From the NCBI GenBank assembly GCA_963701715.1, contig CAVPAX010000007.1, positions 62,001 to 126,000 on the forward strand: 64,000 nucleotides of DNA. Direction: 5' to 3'. The stretch is from Methylotenera_A sp963701715 (lineage in GTDB: Bacteria; Pseudomonadota; Gammaproteobacteria; Burkholderiales; Methylophilaceae). A program made the translations under genes and the position numbers. Numbering within the stretch: position 1 is the first letter of the stretch; every line of letters starts with the position of its first letter. The notes under the pieces were generated by a model. The model did no database searches, was not told the DNA's origin, and was given only the letters and a program-made list of their open reading frames with translations. Of the stretch, positions 1 through 8,623 are shown one piece after another.

Positions 1-216
1 CGGTGCTATCGTATATATCCACACAGGTTCTTTATTAAATTCAGCCATCGAAGGGTTGGAATCGTGAGTTACTCCCATCCCGACGATGATATCTTTTGTG
101 ACCACAGCCGCATTTACTTGCGGCAACATCAAACAAAATGTAAAGCCAATGAGCGCTTGCCATGCGGACTTATTGTAATTCTGATGCCAAATTGGCAATA
201 GATTTTCAATTTTCAT
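1..216 (-). CDS. Partial outer-membrane beta-barrel-like protein of the EPS locus (N-terminus only)
   Basis: An open frame of 72 codons starts at an ATG at 216 and runs off the left edge without a stop. The N-terminus looks like a signal peptide: a charged start, a hydrophobic stretch around residues 19-33 and a small-residue site near NAA at 35-37. After it comes VGMGVTHDSNP followed by KEPVWIYTIAP, alternating polar and aromatic residues as in the first strands of outer-membrane barrels. Exosortase/EPS loci often carry such a barrel protein (EpsL or TIGR03016-like) next to the export protein, and the export gene lies just upstream on the same strand, so a role in polysaccharide secretion is inferred. 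The precise family cannot be settled from 72 residues. Confidence 0.6.
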   Translation of the reverse strand, partial: MKIENLLPIWHQNYNKSAWQALIGFTFCLMLPQVNAAVVTKDIIVGMGVTHDSNPSMAEFNKEPVWIYTIAP

Positions 217-301
217 TACGGCCTCTGAATATAGAGTTATCAATAGTGGTTATTATACTCTATATTCAGACACTTAAAGCATTATATTCAAGCACTTTAA
301 G

Positions 302-865
302 CTATGGTACTAAGACGGTATCGCCAGGGTTCAATGTAATATTACTTTCCAGACGTTCTCCACGAATAAGCTGATCATAATATACTGGAATGGCTTTTTG
401 CCCTTGTGGGGTATTGCGCAAAACCTTAATGCCGCCACGGTCTGCAAACTTATCCAACCCGCCCGCCACACTTAATGCGTCCAGAACAGTCATAGGTCCC
501 GCCATTAAAACCTGACCAGGCTTCAATACCTTTCCCATTACATGCGCAACATTACCAGTAATGCTTACAATGACCACCGACACTTGTGGATCAGGAAGAT
601 AGGGTTTTAATTTTTCAGCAATTCGTTTTTCTACTTCCGTTGAAGTCAAGCCTACAACCTCCACCCTCCCTGCTAAAGGATAGGTAATGCTCCCATCCGG
701 TAGTACAAGGCTTTCTTTTTGCAATTTATCTTCACCCCAAACTGAAACCTGAATTAAGTCTCCCTGACGTAACTTATAGCTCTGTGAAGTCTCAGCATTC
801 ACTATCGAAATTGACATCAAAAATAATTGACTTATTAGCAGCCACAAAAATGTTTTAATTTTCAT
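302..865 (-). CDS. Polysaccharide export protein (Wza-like, short SLBB type)
   Basis: A periplasmic/outer-membrane polysaccharide export protein of 187 residues. A signal peptide covers about residues 1-24 and ends near VNA. The polysaccharide export domain follows (YKLRQGDLIQVSVWGEDKL, then LPDGSITYPLAGRVEVVGLT), then an SLBB-like segment (VMGKVLKPGQVLMAGPMTVLDALSVAGG) and a C-terminal NPGDTVLVP. It is much shorter than full Wza (about 380 residues) and lacks the long C-terminal helix, as is usual for export proteins of exosortase-associated loci (TIGR03027/EpsE-like). No lipobox cysteine is visible. An AAAGGA ribosome site lies about 11 nt before the ATG. It stands next to the partial barrel gene and downstream of the EpsA-like regulator, so secretion of the exopolysaccharide is the likely role. 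Confidence 0.85.
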   Translation of the reverse strand: MKIKTFLWLLISQLFLMSISIVNAETSQSYKLRQGDLIQVSVWGEDKLQKESLVLPDGSITYPLAGRVEVVGLTSTEVEKRIAEKLKPYLPDPQVSVVIVSITGNVAHVMGKVLKPGQVLMAGPMTVLDALSVAGGLDKFADRGGIKVLRNTPQGQKAIPVYYDQLIRGERLESNITLNPGDTVLVP

Positions 866-1048
866 AATTTATTATTCCTTTCAGGACATGACATTAAAGA
901 AATTACTCTAATAGGATATCACGTTAAGGATGTTTCAATTTTAGAATAATATGAGTTTTACTAATGAATTATTACTAACACTAGTCAAATTAGCGACCTA
1001 TAGAAAAGCGCTAGATAGACTAACTAAGATAAATTTTTGACTTAAAAA

Positions 1049-1342
1049 TCAGACGCCACTTCTATTGGATAACATCAAAAAGCCAAATAAAGCTACACCT
1101 AACAACCATATACTTGGCAACATTGGCTCGTTTCTATTTGTATTCTGGGATACATCTGCAACGCCTTTCTTTTCTTTACTAATGTACACGCCTTGCACTA
1201 AGGCCTCTTTATCGCTAGCATTACTTGTAGCCGTCAATGAAATTGTTATATCTTTGACGGGCTCGCTACTTTTGGCTGAAACATTGATTGAGCCTATTGA
1301 AACCATACTCATGAATATTAAAACTATAATCTTTTTTAGCAT
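1049..1342 (-). CDS. Small secreted protein with an exosortase-like C-terminal tail
   Basis: Not a recognised family. I start it at the ATG at 1342 rather than the earlier in-frame codon at 1372 because AAGGA sits 8 nt before it. The 97-residue product has a signal peptide (MLKKIIVLIFMSMVSIGS, cleavage near VSA), a polar serine/threonine-rich middle of about 45 residues, and a C-terminal tripartite tail: LPSIW, the hydrophobic stretch LLGVALFGFLML, then SNRSGV. This resembles PEP-CTERM sorting tails of the VPLPAAVWLFG variety, although the usual terminal arginine cluster is reduced to a single Arg. Lying between an EpsA-like regulator and an export gene, it could be an exosortase substrate. 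A plain membrane-anchored small protein is the alternative. Confidence 0.6.
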   Translation of the reverse strand: MLKKIIVLIFMSMVSIGSINVSAKSSEPVKDITISLTATSNASDKEALVQGVYISKEKKGVADVSQNTNRNEPMLPSIWLLGVALFGFLMLSNRSGV

Positions 1343-1850
1343 TTCATCTATCCTTCGGCGCAAGAAAAACACTTGTTTTTAGTTGGATTCATTCTATGAA
1401 GCACGAGACAAATTCACAATAGCCCGTATGGGTCAATGGCAATTGGTCTAGCTAACATTAAGAATTTAATTCTTTTAATTCAAGTAGATACAACAACACG
1501 TAGCAATTCCACAGCCTAACCATAAAGCCCTTATGTTACGATATTTGTTAAATTTAATTTATTTACAAGTTATGTTGAGCTAATTAACTTACTCTAATAG
1601 ATCTTTTGGGCAGAATTGTGACAAGAATGGTGGGATGTTAAGTAAAATACCGGTGAATATTATGAGCAATAAACTTGTCATTAGACATGTTTTACCCAAT
1701 TTCATAATCAAGTGGGTATTGACATGTTTAAAGTTGGTGTCTGAGCCTATAACTAACAACCTAGATATGATTCCCTCCAGCCAACAGACTTATAAACTCA
1801 ATAAAAAGCCTTAACTTATAAAACAGTATAAGGCTTTAGTAATTCTAAAG
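1343..1850. other. Intergenic region, 508 bp, no gene seen
   Basis: An AT-rich stretch between the EpsA-like regulator and the small secreted protein. I see no credible ORF on either strand. It contains a perfect 15-bp palindrome, AAGAATTTAATTCTT at 1460-1474, about 120 bp upstream of the small gene's start, which might be an operator. A rho-independent terminator lies at its right end. No confident promoter could be placed. Confidence 0.6.
1805..1837 (-). terminator. Rho-independent terminator of the EpsA-like regulator
   Basis: Inverted repeat with arms AAAGCCTTA (1805-1813) and TAAGGCTTT (1829-1837). Read on the minus strand, the hairpin is followed by TTTTTATT. It begins 14 bp past the regulator's stop codon. 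Confidence 0.75.
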
Positions 1851-2627
1851 TTACTGTAGCTCTGTTGAGCCTCTAGGGATATATTTAGCAACGGCCTGCG
1901 CACGACAAGATACATCTAATTTTTGAAAAATACGTTTAAGGTGATTTTTAACTGTATTAGGACTGATCGATAATATCATGCCAATCTCGAAATTAGTTTT
2001 TCCAATTTTAACCCAATGCAAGATTTCATGCTCACGCTCACTCAACCCACCAAGATGCAGTTCCCCCAGTAAATCCTCTTCAACAGCCGGTGTTTCCATG
2101 CGCTCCACACGACGTAAAGCGGCATCAACGTGCGGCATAAGAAGCCCAAGTACAGAATGTTGCACTTGAAACTCTCGCGCTTTATCAAAAAACACATAAA
2201 TACAATCATTTTTGCCACGAGTATCACGTACACCATAAACTAGCAATGAATTCATCCCCACTAATTTACGTGTGAAAGGGGTTGGTGATTGAGTATTAAT
2301 GCCTTCTGCATCAAAGAAGTTGATTCGAAACCATCTTTCACCATTATCAATCCAGCGCTGATGCAGATTGGACATTAGATATGCAAAAACTCCAGGTGCG
2401 TCAATAAGTTTTTGTGTGCGAATGTCTTCGATATTAGACGACACATCGAAGCTAAGATCGCCAGAGGCAAAGTCACCCCACGCAGCCACTAAGACATCAT
2501 GGGGAAGCACTTCTTTTACACTTCCCTGTAACCACTTGAAAAAATCTACATGCTTTTGAACGGTAAAGGACCGTTGAATAACATTAAATATCTGTTCCCA
2601 ATTCTGATTTGCTGTATTGTCTTTCAT
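1851..2627 (-). CDS. epsA: LuxR-family transcriptional regulator, EpsA-like
   Basis: A DNA-binding regulator of about 258 residues. The C-terminal LuxR/GerE helix-turn-helix reads LSEREHEILHWVKIGKTN, then ISPNTVKNHLKRIFQKL, with the typical SEREHEIL start and the NTVKNHL recognition helix. The N-terminal 190 residues (NWEQIFNVIQRSFTVQKHVD, a WLQG motif, VLPHDVLVAAWGD) match the arrangement of EpsA, the exosortase/methanolan-locus regulator (TIGR03020 type). I place the start at the ATG at 2627, with AGAGG 10 nt before it; a GTG at 2645 in the same frame lacks a ribosome site. It probably controls the flanking export and secreted-protein genes. The ligand, if any, is unknown. Confidence 0.8.
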   Translation of the reverse strand: MKDNTANQNWEQIFNVIQRSFTVQKHVDFFKWLQGSVKEVLPHDVLVAAWGDFASGDLSFDVSSNIEDIRTQKLIDAPGVFAYLMSNLHQRWIDNGERWFRINFFDAEGINTQSPTPFTRKLVGMNSLLVYGVRDTRGKNDCIYVFFDKAREFQVQHSVLGLLMPHVDAALRRVERMETPAVEEDLLGELHLGGLSEREHEILHWVKIGKTNFEIGMILSISPNTVKNHLKRIFQKLDVSCRAQAVAKYIPRGSTELQ

Positions 2628-2775
2628 CACTGGCATGCCTCTCACAATTCATATCGACTTAATGAGAATACATTTGCATTTTTAATACCAGCTTTCAAAA
2701 AACTTTTTTATACAATTAAATCAATAAGTTAAAATAAACCCGACATTTAACAATTAGATTTAACGTTTAAGCGCC

Positions 2776-2810
2776 GACACTTGTGTCATCGCTTTGACAC
2801 TTTTTGACAC
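2776..2810. promoter_or_regulatory. Cluster of GACAC repeats upstream of the EpsA-like gene
   Basis: GACAC occurs at 2776, 2796 and 2806 on the plus strand, and GTGTC at 2783, giving one inverted pair (GACAC-TT-GTGTC) plus direct copies spaced by 20 and 10 bp, so the direct copies lie on one helical face. The cluster is about 150-180 bp upstream of the regulator's start codon. It may be an operator; no binding protein can be named. Confidence 0.3.
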
Positions 2811-2854
2811 CAGACAGTTAATTTGACTCTTATTGATTTGGTTTTGCAATAGTC

Positions 2855-3409
2855 TTACGTAGCTTTAAGAGCATATATTGCAGGTAAATTTCGCCACCAG
2901 CCGTAGACGTCCATCCCGCAGCCAAACACGTAGCGCTCCGGCACGATTAGGCCTACATAATCCGCATTCATTGCTTTGTTTTTATTGAGTTGTTTTTCTA
3001 CCAATACCGCTGACTTTATCTCTTTAGCGCCAAGTAATTTACATTGATCAACGATTGCTTTAAGCGTGATACCTTCATCCAAAATATCATCAAGAATTAA
3101 TAAGTTTCTATCTTTAACATTTGCCTTAGGCATCACAATCCATTTTAACTCTTTACCTTCAGTGGCATCGTGATAGCGCGTAGCTTGCACAAAATCAAAC
3201 TCAAGTGGAAACTGCAACTTTGGCAGCAATTGACCAGTAAAATAAACAGCTCCACCCATTACGCAAAGCACAATAGGTGGCTCATTTACATAACATTGGT
3301 TTAGCTGCTCAGCCATTATCAAGATGGCTTGGTTCACAGCTTGTTGACTGTGAATAAGCTGAGCTTCCTGTAAATATTGATGCGGATTGACTGTGTTAGC
3401 CAACTTCAA
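2855..3409 (-). CDS. hpt: Hypoxanthine-guanine phosphoribosyltransferase
   Basis: Cytosolic purine salvage enzyme that transfers phosphoribosyl from PRPP to hypoxanthine or guanine. The PRPP-binding loop is clear at residues 103-115 (LLILDDILDEGIT), VLCVMGGAVYFTG at 48-60 is the N-terminal phosphate-loop region, and FGCGMDVYGWWRNLPAIYAL near the C-terminus matches the family's base-recognition segment. The length, 184 residues, is normal. It directly follows galU with no gap (galU's stop abuts its ATG), so the two are probably cotranscribed, although the function is unrelated to polysaccharide. A closely related type I phosphoribosyltransferase with other base preference is possible. Confidence 0.88.
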   Translation of the reverse strand: MKLANTVNPHQYLQEAQLIHSQQAVNQAILIMAEQLNQCYVNEPPIVLCVMGGAVYFTGQLLPKLQFPLEFDFVQATRYHDATEGKELKWIVMPKANVKDRNLLILDDILDEGITLKAIVDQCKLLGAKEIKSAVLVEKQLNKNKAMNADYVGLIVPERYVFGCGMDVYGWWRNLPAIYALKAT

Positions 3410-4279
3410 TCACTTTTTTAGGTTAATTAAATATTCAGAAAAATCTTGCGCGATTTCTGGGTGTTTTAGCGCAAACTCTACATTGGCTTTCATAAAGCCT
3501 AGCTTGCTGCCACAATCGAAGCGTTTGCCAGTAAAGCGGTATGCTAAGATGTTTTCAACTCGCATTAAATCGGAAATGCCATCGGTAAGCTGTATTTCAC
3601 CGCCTTTACCAGGCTTTACTTTTTCCAAGCAATCAAAAATTCTGGGGGTAAGTATATAGCGTCCCACTACTGCCAGCGTCGAAGGCGCATCTTCCGGTTT
3701 TGGCTTCTCGATAATGCTTTTTAATTGCAATAAATTTTCTTCAATTTTGAATGCATCTACTATGCCATAACTCGCCGTCTCAGAAGGCAACACATCCTCC
3801 ACTCCAAGTACAGAGCATTGCTTACGCGCATAAACATCTGCCATCTGCTGCATTGCGGGCGGGTTAGCATCAATCAGATCATCTGCTAAAATCACTGAGA
3901 ATGGCGCATTGCCTACCACTGGCTTGGCGCATAATACTGCATGTCCTAATCCTAGCGCCTTGGGCTGACGGATAAAAATGCAGGAAACATGCGAGGGTAA
4001 AATAGCTTTAAGCGCTTCAAGCATTTCTTTCTTACCGCTCGCCTCAAGCGATGCTTCTAATTCACTGGCATTGTCAAAATGATCTTCAATTGAGCGTTTA
4101 TTACGTCCGGTAATAAATATCAGCTCTGTAGCGCCGGCTGCAATTGCTTCTTCTGCCGCATATTGAATTAGCGGCTTATCGACTATAGGCAACATTTCCT
4201 TAGGGCTGGCCTTGGTTGCGGGTAAAAACCGTGTGCCTAGACCAGCGACGGGGAAAACTGCTTTTGTTATTTTATTCAT
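3410..4279 (-). CDS. galU: UTP-glucose-1-phosphate uridylyltransferase
   Basis: Makes UDP-glucose from UTP and glucose-1-phosphate and so feeds polysaccharide synthesis. The nucleotide-binding signature AGLGTRFLPATKASPKEML is at residues 12-30, followed by VDKPLIQYAAEEA and the catalytic-region stretches IRQPKALGLGHAVLCA and VLGVEDV. The length of 289 residues fits GalU. The frame is open further upstream to 4333, but that stretch would overlap the preceding gene; the ATG at 4279, 20 nt after that gene's stop, gives the standard GalU N-terminus. It belongs to the same operon as the dehydratase and hpt. Confidence 0.93.
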   Translation of the reverse strand: MNKITKAVFPVAGLGTRFLPATKASPKEMLPIVDKPLIQYAAEEAIAAGATELIFITGRNKRSIEDHFDNASELEASLEASGKKEMLEALKAILPSHVSCIFIRQPKALGLGHAVLCAKPVVGNAPFSVILADDLIDANPPAMQQMADVYARKQCSVLGVEDVLPSETASYGIVDAFKIEENLLQLKSIIEKPKPEDAPSTLAVVGRYILTPRIFDCLEKVKPGKGGEIQLTDGISDLMRVENILAYRFTGKRFDCGSKLGFMKANVEFALKHPEIAQDFSEYLINLKK

Positions 4280-4298
4280 TTTAATGGCGCCAATATAA

Positions 4299-6195
4299 TT
4301 AATGTATTGTATTAGTAGTAAGTAAAGTAGCATTTACATCAGAAACCGTTGAGGGGCTTTCCACATACTCCTCCACCCAAAATGCCAGCTGCTTCTTGAT
4401 GGCATTCTCATCTGCACCTTGACATGTTTCAATCCATTTTAATAGCTTTTTAACCCAAAGCGCATCCGCCTTTCTTGCAATGGCGATGCGCAATTTGGGA
4501 TGCGGCGTCGGCTGCGTAAGCTCATCATCGGCTAACAATTCCTCATATAATTTCTCGCCTGGTCGTAAACCAGTATAGTTAATTTTAATTTCATCTTGTT
4601 GAAAACCGGATAAGCGAATCATGTCTTTAGCCAACTCGGCAATTTTTACCGGTTCGCCCATATCTAATACAAAAATTTCACCGCCATTACCCATCAATCC
4701 AGCCTGCATTACCAGCTGAGCAGCCTCTGGTATCGACATAAAATAACGTGTGATTTCCGGATGCGTTACTGTAACAGGTCCGCCATTAGCAATTTGTTCA
4801 CGAAATTTTGGAATAACACTACCACTGCTGCCAAGCACATTGCCAAACCGCACTATAACGAAGTGTGTTTTTGATTTAGCACCCCTTTCTAAACTCTGGC
4901 ACACCATTTCCGCCAAGCGCTTACTTGCACCCATCACATTCGTCGGATTGACCGCTTTATCTGTCGAAATCAGTACAAATTTTTCCACTACTGCTTGTCT
5001 GCATGCATTTGCCATTACGTATGTACCTAGCACGTTGTTAGACAAAGCTTCAGCAACATTATGCGTTTCCATCAATGGGACGTGTTTGTAGGCTGCCGCA
5101 TGAAACACAACTTTAGGCGAATATTTCGACAATAACTGCGCTACTCGCTGTTCATTTTTTACATCTCCTGTCACAAAAACAAGTTCAACAGAATGAAAAC
5201 CGCGAAGCAACTCTTGCTCCAACTGGTAAAGTGCGTATTCAGAAATATCAAAGCAAATCAATTGAGCAGGCTTGTATTTAAGTATCTGTCTACAAAGCTC
5301 TGAGCCTATTGAGCCTCCTGCCCCGCTTACCATCACAGTATGATGCTCGATTAGTTGCTGTAAACCACGATTATCCAGGCTCACCGTTTCCCTACCCAGC
5401 AAATCCTCAACTTCAACTTTACGAATTTGCGAAATACTTACCCTGCCGCTCATTAAATCATCCACCGCTGGCACCGTCAGTACAGTTAAATTTCATTCAT
5501 TGAGCGATACTACTCGCATGTTCGGCGAGATTGACGTGCAACAGATGGCATGGCAACAATCACATGTCTTACATATAAGCGGAAGTCAACATGCTTGTAG
5601 ATCAGATATTGCCTCCTAATACCTTTACACCAAGCAACTGTCTTCCATGAAGTCGTCTTATCGTCATCCAACATCCCAACAACACGCCATTGGTTGTTTC
5701 TTGCCAATCCTTAACCAAGGCAATAGCAGCTTCACCAGCGCCCAGGACAATGACTGGCGTACCTTGTTTAGTCGTTAGTCCATAAAGACGATGCTCTTGC
5801 CAGGCACGATATGCAAAGCGACTTCCGCCCATCAACAAAATAAGTAAAATTGGATTAAGAAGCAATACTGAGCGAGGGATAGTAGCAATATTGCTCATGA
5901 GCAGTAATGCGGCAATCAATATGGCGGAAGCCAACACTGCAAATACAATGCGTTTTAGATCAGGGATGCTGGCAAAACGCCAAACCCCTTTATACAAATT
6001 GAATCGTACAAAAAATATCATCTGGACAGGAACTGCTATTGCCAAAACAGTCCAGAGAGAATCTACAAAAGGGGCCGGGATATTAAAATTAAATCGCAGC
6101 TCAAATGCCGCGAACCAAGCGAAACAGGCAACTAGTAAGTCATGTGTTGCAGCGAATAAAGCACGATATCTCACTAGGTTTTTGTAAAAACTCAT
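4299..6195 (-). pseudogene. UDP-sugar 4,6-dehydratase of the PglF/CapD/WbpM type, broken by several frameshifts
   Basis: The intact family is an inner-membrane protein that dehydrates UDP-GlcNAc, the first step to bacillosamine-type sugars. The N-terminal piece (5602-6195) has four hydrophobic segments and then VIVLGAGEAAIALVKD. The C-terminal piece (4299-about 5490) carries VSGAGGSIGSELC, HAAAYKHVPLMETHN and STDKAVNPTNVMGASKR, the SDR dehydratase core. Between about 5490 and 5710 the frame changes at least five times: for example LARNNQWRVVGMLDDDKT, LLGVKVLGG, ISDLQA and VRHVIVAMPSVARQSRR are all present but in different frames. One site (near 5709) reads as loss of a single T. Frame-corrected residues look fully conserved, so either the decay is recent or the base calls here are wrong. 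Later pathway genes follow immediately. Confidence 0.85.
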
Positions 6196-6200
6196 AGCTT

Positions 6201-7403
6201 TTAACTAGTCCTGCTCTGAATCAAACCCGCCAGCACTTGTTTAATGTTGCTTGTCATCAAGTCCATTTGTTTACTTGTAATTGTGTGATGCACTAAAAAA
6301 CAAAACGCATTATCTGAAAAAATTGCCGCATTTGGCAATCTTTCCTTAGGCGCTAGGTTAGCAAATAATTTTTCACGATAAATCTCAGCGCAAGACCCAA
6401 AAAAACTTGGTACGCCCGAAGCCACCAATTTATCTATTACAAAATTTCTTAGTGCTTCTCCACATAAACCTGCAATATTCGCATCTGGCCTAACTTTAGC
6501 ATAAAGCCTATAGTAGGCATTTTGATTACCATCAACTTGTTGCAACGTAGGGACATCAATAAAATCAAACTGTTTAAGGGTATTAATTATTGCTTTGGCA
6601 TTTGCATTTCTTTGCTCCACCCAGCAAGGTAATTTTTCTAATTGCTTCAATCCAATTGCTGCCTGAAACTCTGTCATTCTAAAATTGGACCCAGCACTTT
6701 CCGTTAACCATCGAAAGCCTGCTGAATGCTGCTGGTTGTAAACCGCATCATAGCTACGTCCAATGTCTTTATAAGCCCAGGCTTGCTTATAGGCTGACTC
6801 GTCATCTAAAAGCAGCATACCGCCCTCACCGCCTGTAGAAATAATTTTATCCTGGCAAAAACTGAATATAGCAGCATGCCCCCAAGCCCCGACTGGCTTG
6901 CCTGCCACATATGCCCCATGTGCCTGTGCACAATCTTCAATTACTTTTATATCATGTTGGCTCGCAAGCGCCATAATTGCCTGCATATCACAAGGCCAGC
7001 CACCAACATGCACAGGAATAACTGCTTTAGTTTTTTTTGTAATTAACGGCGCTATAGTTTGCGCGCTAATGTTTCCGCTCTCAACTTCAACATCCGCAAA
7101 TACAGGCGTGGCACCCACCAACAGAACACAACTGGCTGAAGCCACATAACTTCGACTCGCCACAATCACTTCATCACCCGCTTTCACGCCAAGCACCCTT
7201 AAAGCCAGCTCTAAAGCCACAGTACCGTTAGCAAGCGCAATACCATATTGCTTGCCCACATATTTTGCATAATCTACTTCGAACTGTCTGCCTAATTCGC
7301 CAGTCCAGTAATTAACCTTACCTGAGCGTAACGTCTGAGTAGCAGCTTCGATTTCGTCTGCCTCATAATAAGGCCATGGGGATATATTGGGATGATTTAA
7401 CAC
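6201..7403 (-). CDS. DegT/DnrJ/EryC1/StrS sugar aminotransferase (PglE-like)
   Basis: PLP-dependent aminotransferase expected to aminate the 4-keto-6-deoxy sugar made by the upstream dehydratase. The PLP lysine is K186 in FSFCQDKIISTGGEGG. Other family marks are ALANGTVALELALRVLG, VIPVHVGGWPCDM and VIEDCAQAHGA, the last with the ring-stacking region. Its 400 residues are normal. It starts 5 bp after the dehydratase reading frame in genome order and is followed, in transcription order, by the broken dehydratase and preceded by the acetyltransferase. This context, rather than the sequence alone, points to UDP-4-amino-4,6-dideoxy-GlcNAc synthesis. Confidence 0.85.
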   Translation of the reverse strand: MLNHPNISPWPYYEADEIEAATQTLRSGKVNYWTGELGRQFEVDYAKYVGKQYGIALANGTVALELALRVLGVKAGDEVIVASRSYVASASCVLLVGATPVFADVEVESGNISAQTIAPLITKKTKAVIPVHVGGWPCDMQAIMALASQHDIKVIEDCAQAHGAYVAGKPVGAWGHAAIFSFCQDKIISTGGEGGMLLLDDESAYKQAWAYKDIGRSYDAVYNQQHSAGFRWLTESAGSNFRMTEFQAAIGLKQLEKLPCWVEQRNANAKAIINTLKQFDFIDVPTLQQVDGNQNAYYRLYAKVRPDANIAGLCGEALRNFVIDKLVASGVPSFFGSCAEIYREKLFANLAPKERLPNAAIFSDNAFCFLVHHTITSKQMDLMTSNIKQVLAGLIQSRTS

Positions 7404-7421
7404 GGATTTTTGACCAACTGA

Positions 7422-8018
7422 TTATTCAATATACTTTGCCGGATTGCCAACGACGGTCATTCCTTCAGCCACGTTTTTTGTTACAACAGCACCCGCACCA
7501 ATAACCGCATAATCAGCAATTACTATGCCAGGCAACACCACAGCACCTGTCCCTATTAGTACGCCTTTACCCACTTTTACACCGCCTCCCAAGCTGGATT
7601 GGGGTGCAATGTGCGTGTAATCTCCCACGAAACAATCATGATCTACAACAGCAGCATGATTAATAATACAGTGGTTCCCAATTTTGGCGTCTGGTGCAAT
7701 AACAGACTGTGCAGCTGAAAAAGTACCAAGTCCAATTTGTGCAGTTTTTGCAATGACTGCCGATGGATGAATCACACTAAAATAATTTGCATTATTCAAT
7801 TGGGCTGCTATTGCTTCTCTTGTTTTGCAGTTGCCAATCGCCAGATGAAAATAAATCGAACTTTCTAACACTAAATCCGACAATTTTAAAACACTTAAAC
7901 CAGCCCAGTTGGAAATCTCATTATCATCAACAAAACCTATACAATCAATATGTGCAACCTGCATGGCGTCTAATACTACCTTGCCATGACCTCCTGCACC
8001 ATAAATATAGTTTTGCAT
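7422..8018 (-). CDS. NeuD/PglD-family sugar N- or O-acetyltransferase
   Basis: A 198-residue acetyl-CoA-dependent transferase. The N-terminal Rossmann-like part begins IYGAGGHGKVVLDAM, a motif of the NeuD/PglD family. The rest is a left-handed beta-helix of hexapeptide repeats (for example IGNHCIINHAAVVDHDC, VGKGVLIGTGAVVLPG, AVIGAGAVVTKNV). VDHDC includes the histidine used as the catalytic base in PglD. It lies between the aminotransferase and the phosphoglycosyl transferase and shares one base with the latter, which fits acetylation of the 4-amino sugar to di-N-acetylbacillosamine. Other acylated amino sugars are possible. Confidence 0.85.
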   Translation of the reverse strand: MQNYIYGAGGHGKVVLDAMQVAHIDCIGFVDDNEISNWAGLSVLKLSDLVLESSIYFHLAIGNCKTREAIAAQLNNANYFSVIHPSAVIAKTAQIGLGTFSAAQSVIAPDAKIGNHCIINHAAVVDHDCFVGDYTHIAPQSSLGGGVKVGKGVLIGTGAVVLPGIVIADYAVIGAGAVVTKNVAEGMTVVGNPAKYIE

Positions 8019-8623
8019 TATTCTGAAAGGTTTCCTGTGAATTTTGGCATTGTAGCTTCTCCCTCAGCACTAATGCCATCTCTGAAAAAAACTTTTTTTA
8101 TTGTTAGAAATATAATTTTAATATCCAACCAAAGTGATTGATGATCAACATACCATACATCTAACCTAAATTTATCCTGCCAGCTAATCGCATTGCGACC
8201 ATTCACTTGCGCCCACCCTGTTACGCCGGGCTTAACCTCATGCCTGCGCATTTGTACCGCATTGTATAGCGGTACATATTCCATCAATAATGGACGAGGA
8301 CCCACCAAACTCATCTCACCTTTCAATACATTCCAAAGACTAGGCAACTCGTCTAAACTGGTTGAACGTAACCAGCGACCAAGGTTCGTTAATCGCTCAG
8401 CATCAGACAACAGCTCACCATGACTATTTTTCTTATCATTCATAGTGCAAAATTTGTATATATAAAAAGGCTTGGCATGAAAGCCGGGGCGCTGCTGTTT
8501 AAAAAGAACAGGGCTACCGATAGCAAAACGAATTATAAATACCAAAATCAAAATGACTGGTAAGAATATCAAGCCAGCAGCACTCGCTAGCAATATATCA
8601 AATATTCTTTTACTCATTTCCAT
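8018..8623 (-). CDS. Initiating phosphoglycosyl transferase (PglC-like sugar transferase)
   Basis: A small monotopic phosphoglycosyl transferase of 201 residues that attaches the first sugar phosphate to undecaprenyl phosphate. It has one N-terminal hydrophobic re-entrant segment (residues 9-36), then FKQQRPGFHAKPFYIYKF, the Asp-Glu catalytic dyad D91-E92 in TSLDELPSLWNVLKGEMSLVG, and MRRHEVKPGVTGWAQVNGRN. There is no N-terminal four-helix domain as in WbaP, so it is of the PglC size class. Its start overlaps the end of the GT4 gene by 14 bp; either of two close ATGs could be used. In context its substrate is probably the bacillosamine-type nucleotide sugar. Confidence 0.9.
   Translation of the reverse strand: MEMSKRIFDILLASAAGLIFLPVILILVFIIRFAIGSPVLFKQQRPGFHAKPFYIYKFCTMNDKKNSHGELLSDAERLTNLGRWLRSTSLDELPSLWNVLKGEMSLVGPRPLLMEYVPLYNAVQMRRHEVKPGVTGWAQVNGRNAISWQDKFRLDVWYVDHQSLWLDIKIIFLTIKKVFFRDGISAEGEATMPKFTGNLSE

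Noticed and set aside
1719..1724. Perfect TTGACA on the plus strand
   Set aside because: No -10 box at 16-18 bp and no plus-strand gene downstream; treated as chance in an AT-rich gap.
2042..2236. Secondary reading frames inside the EpsA-like gene and similar long shadows inside gyrA, metZ, rmuC and fhs
   Set aside because: They lie wholly inside well-supported genes, have no ribosome site and no family features.
5510..5707. 65-codon minus-strand reading frame that looks like a separate small protein
   Set aside because: Its residues are the middle part of the dehydratase in another frame, so it belongs to the broken gene rather than being its own gene.
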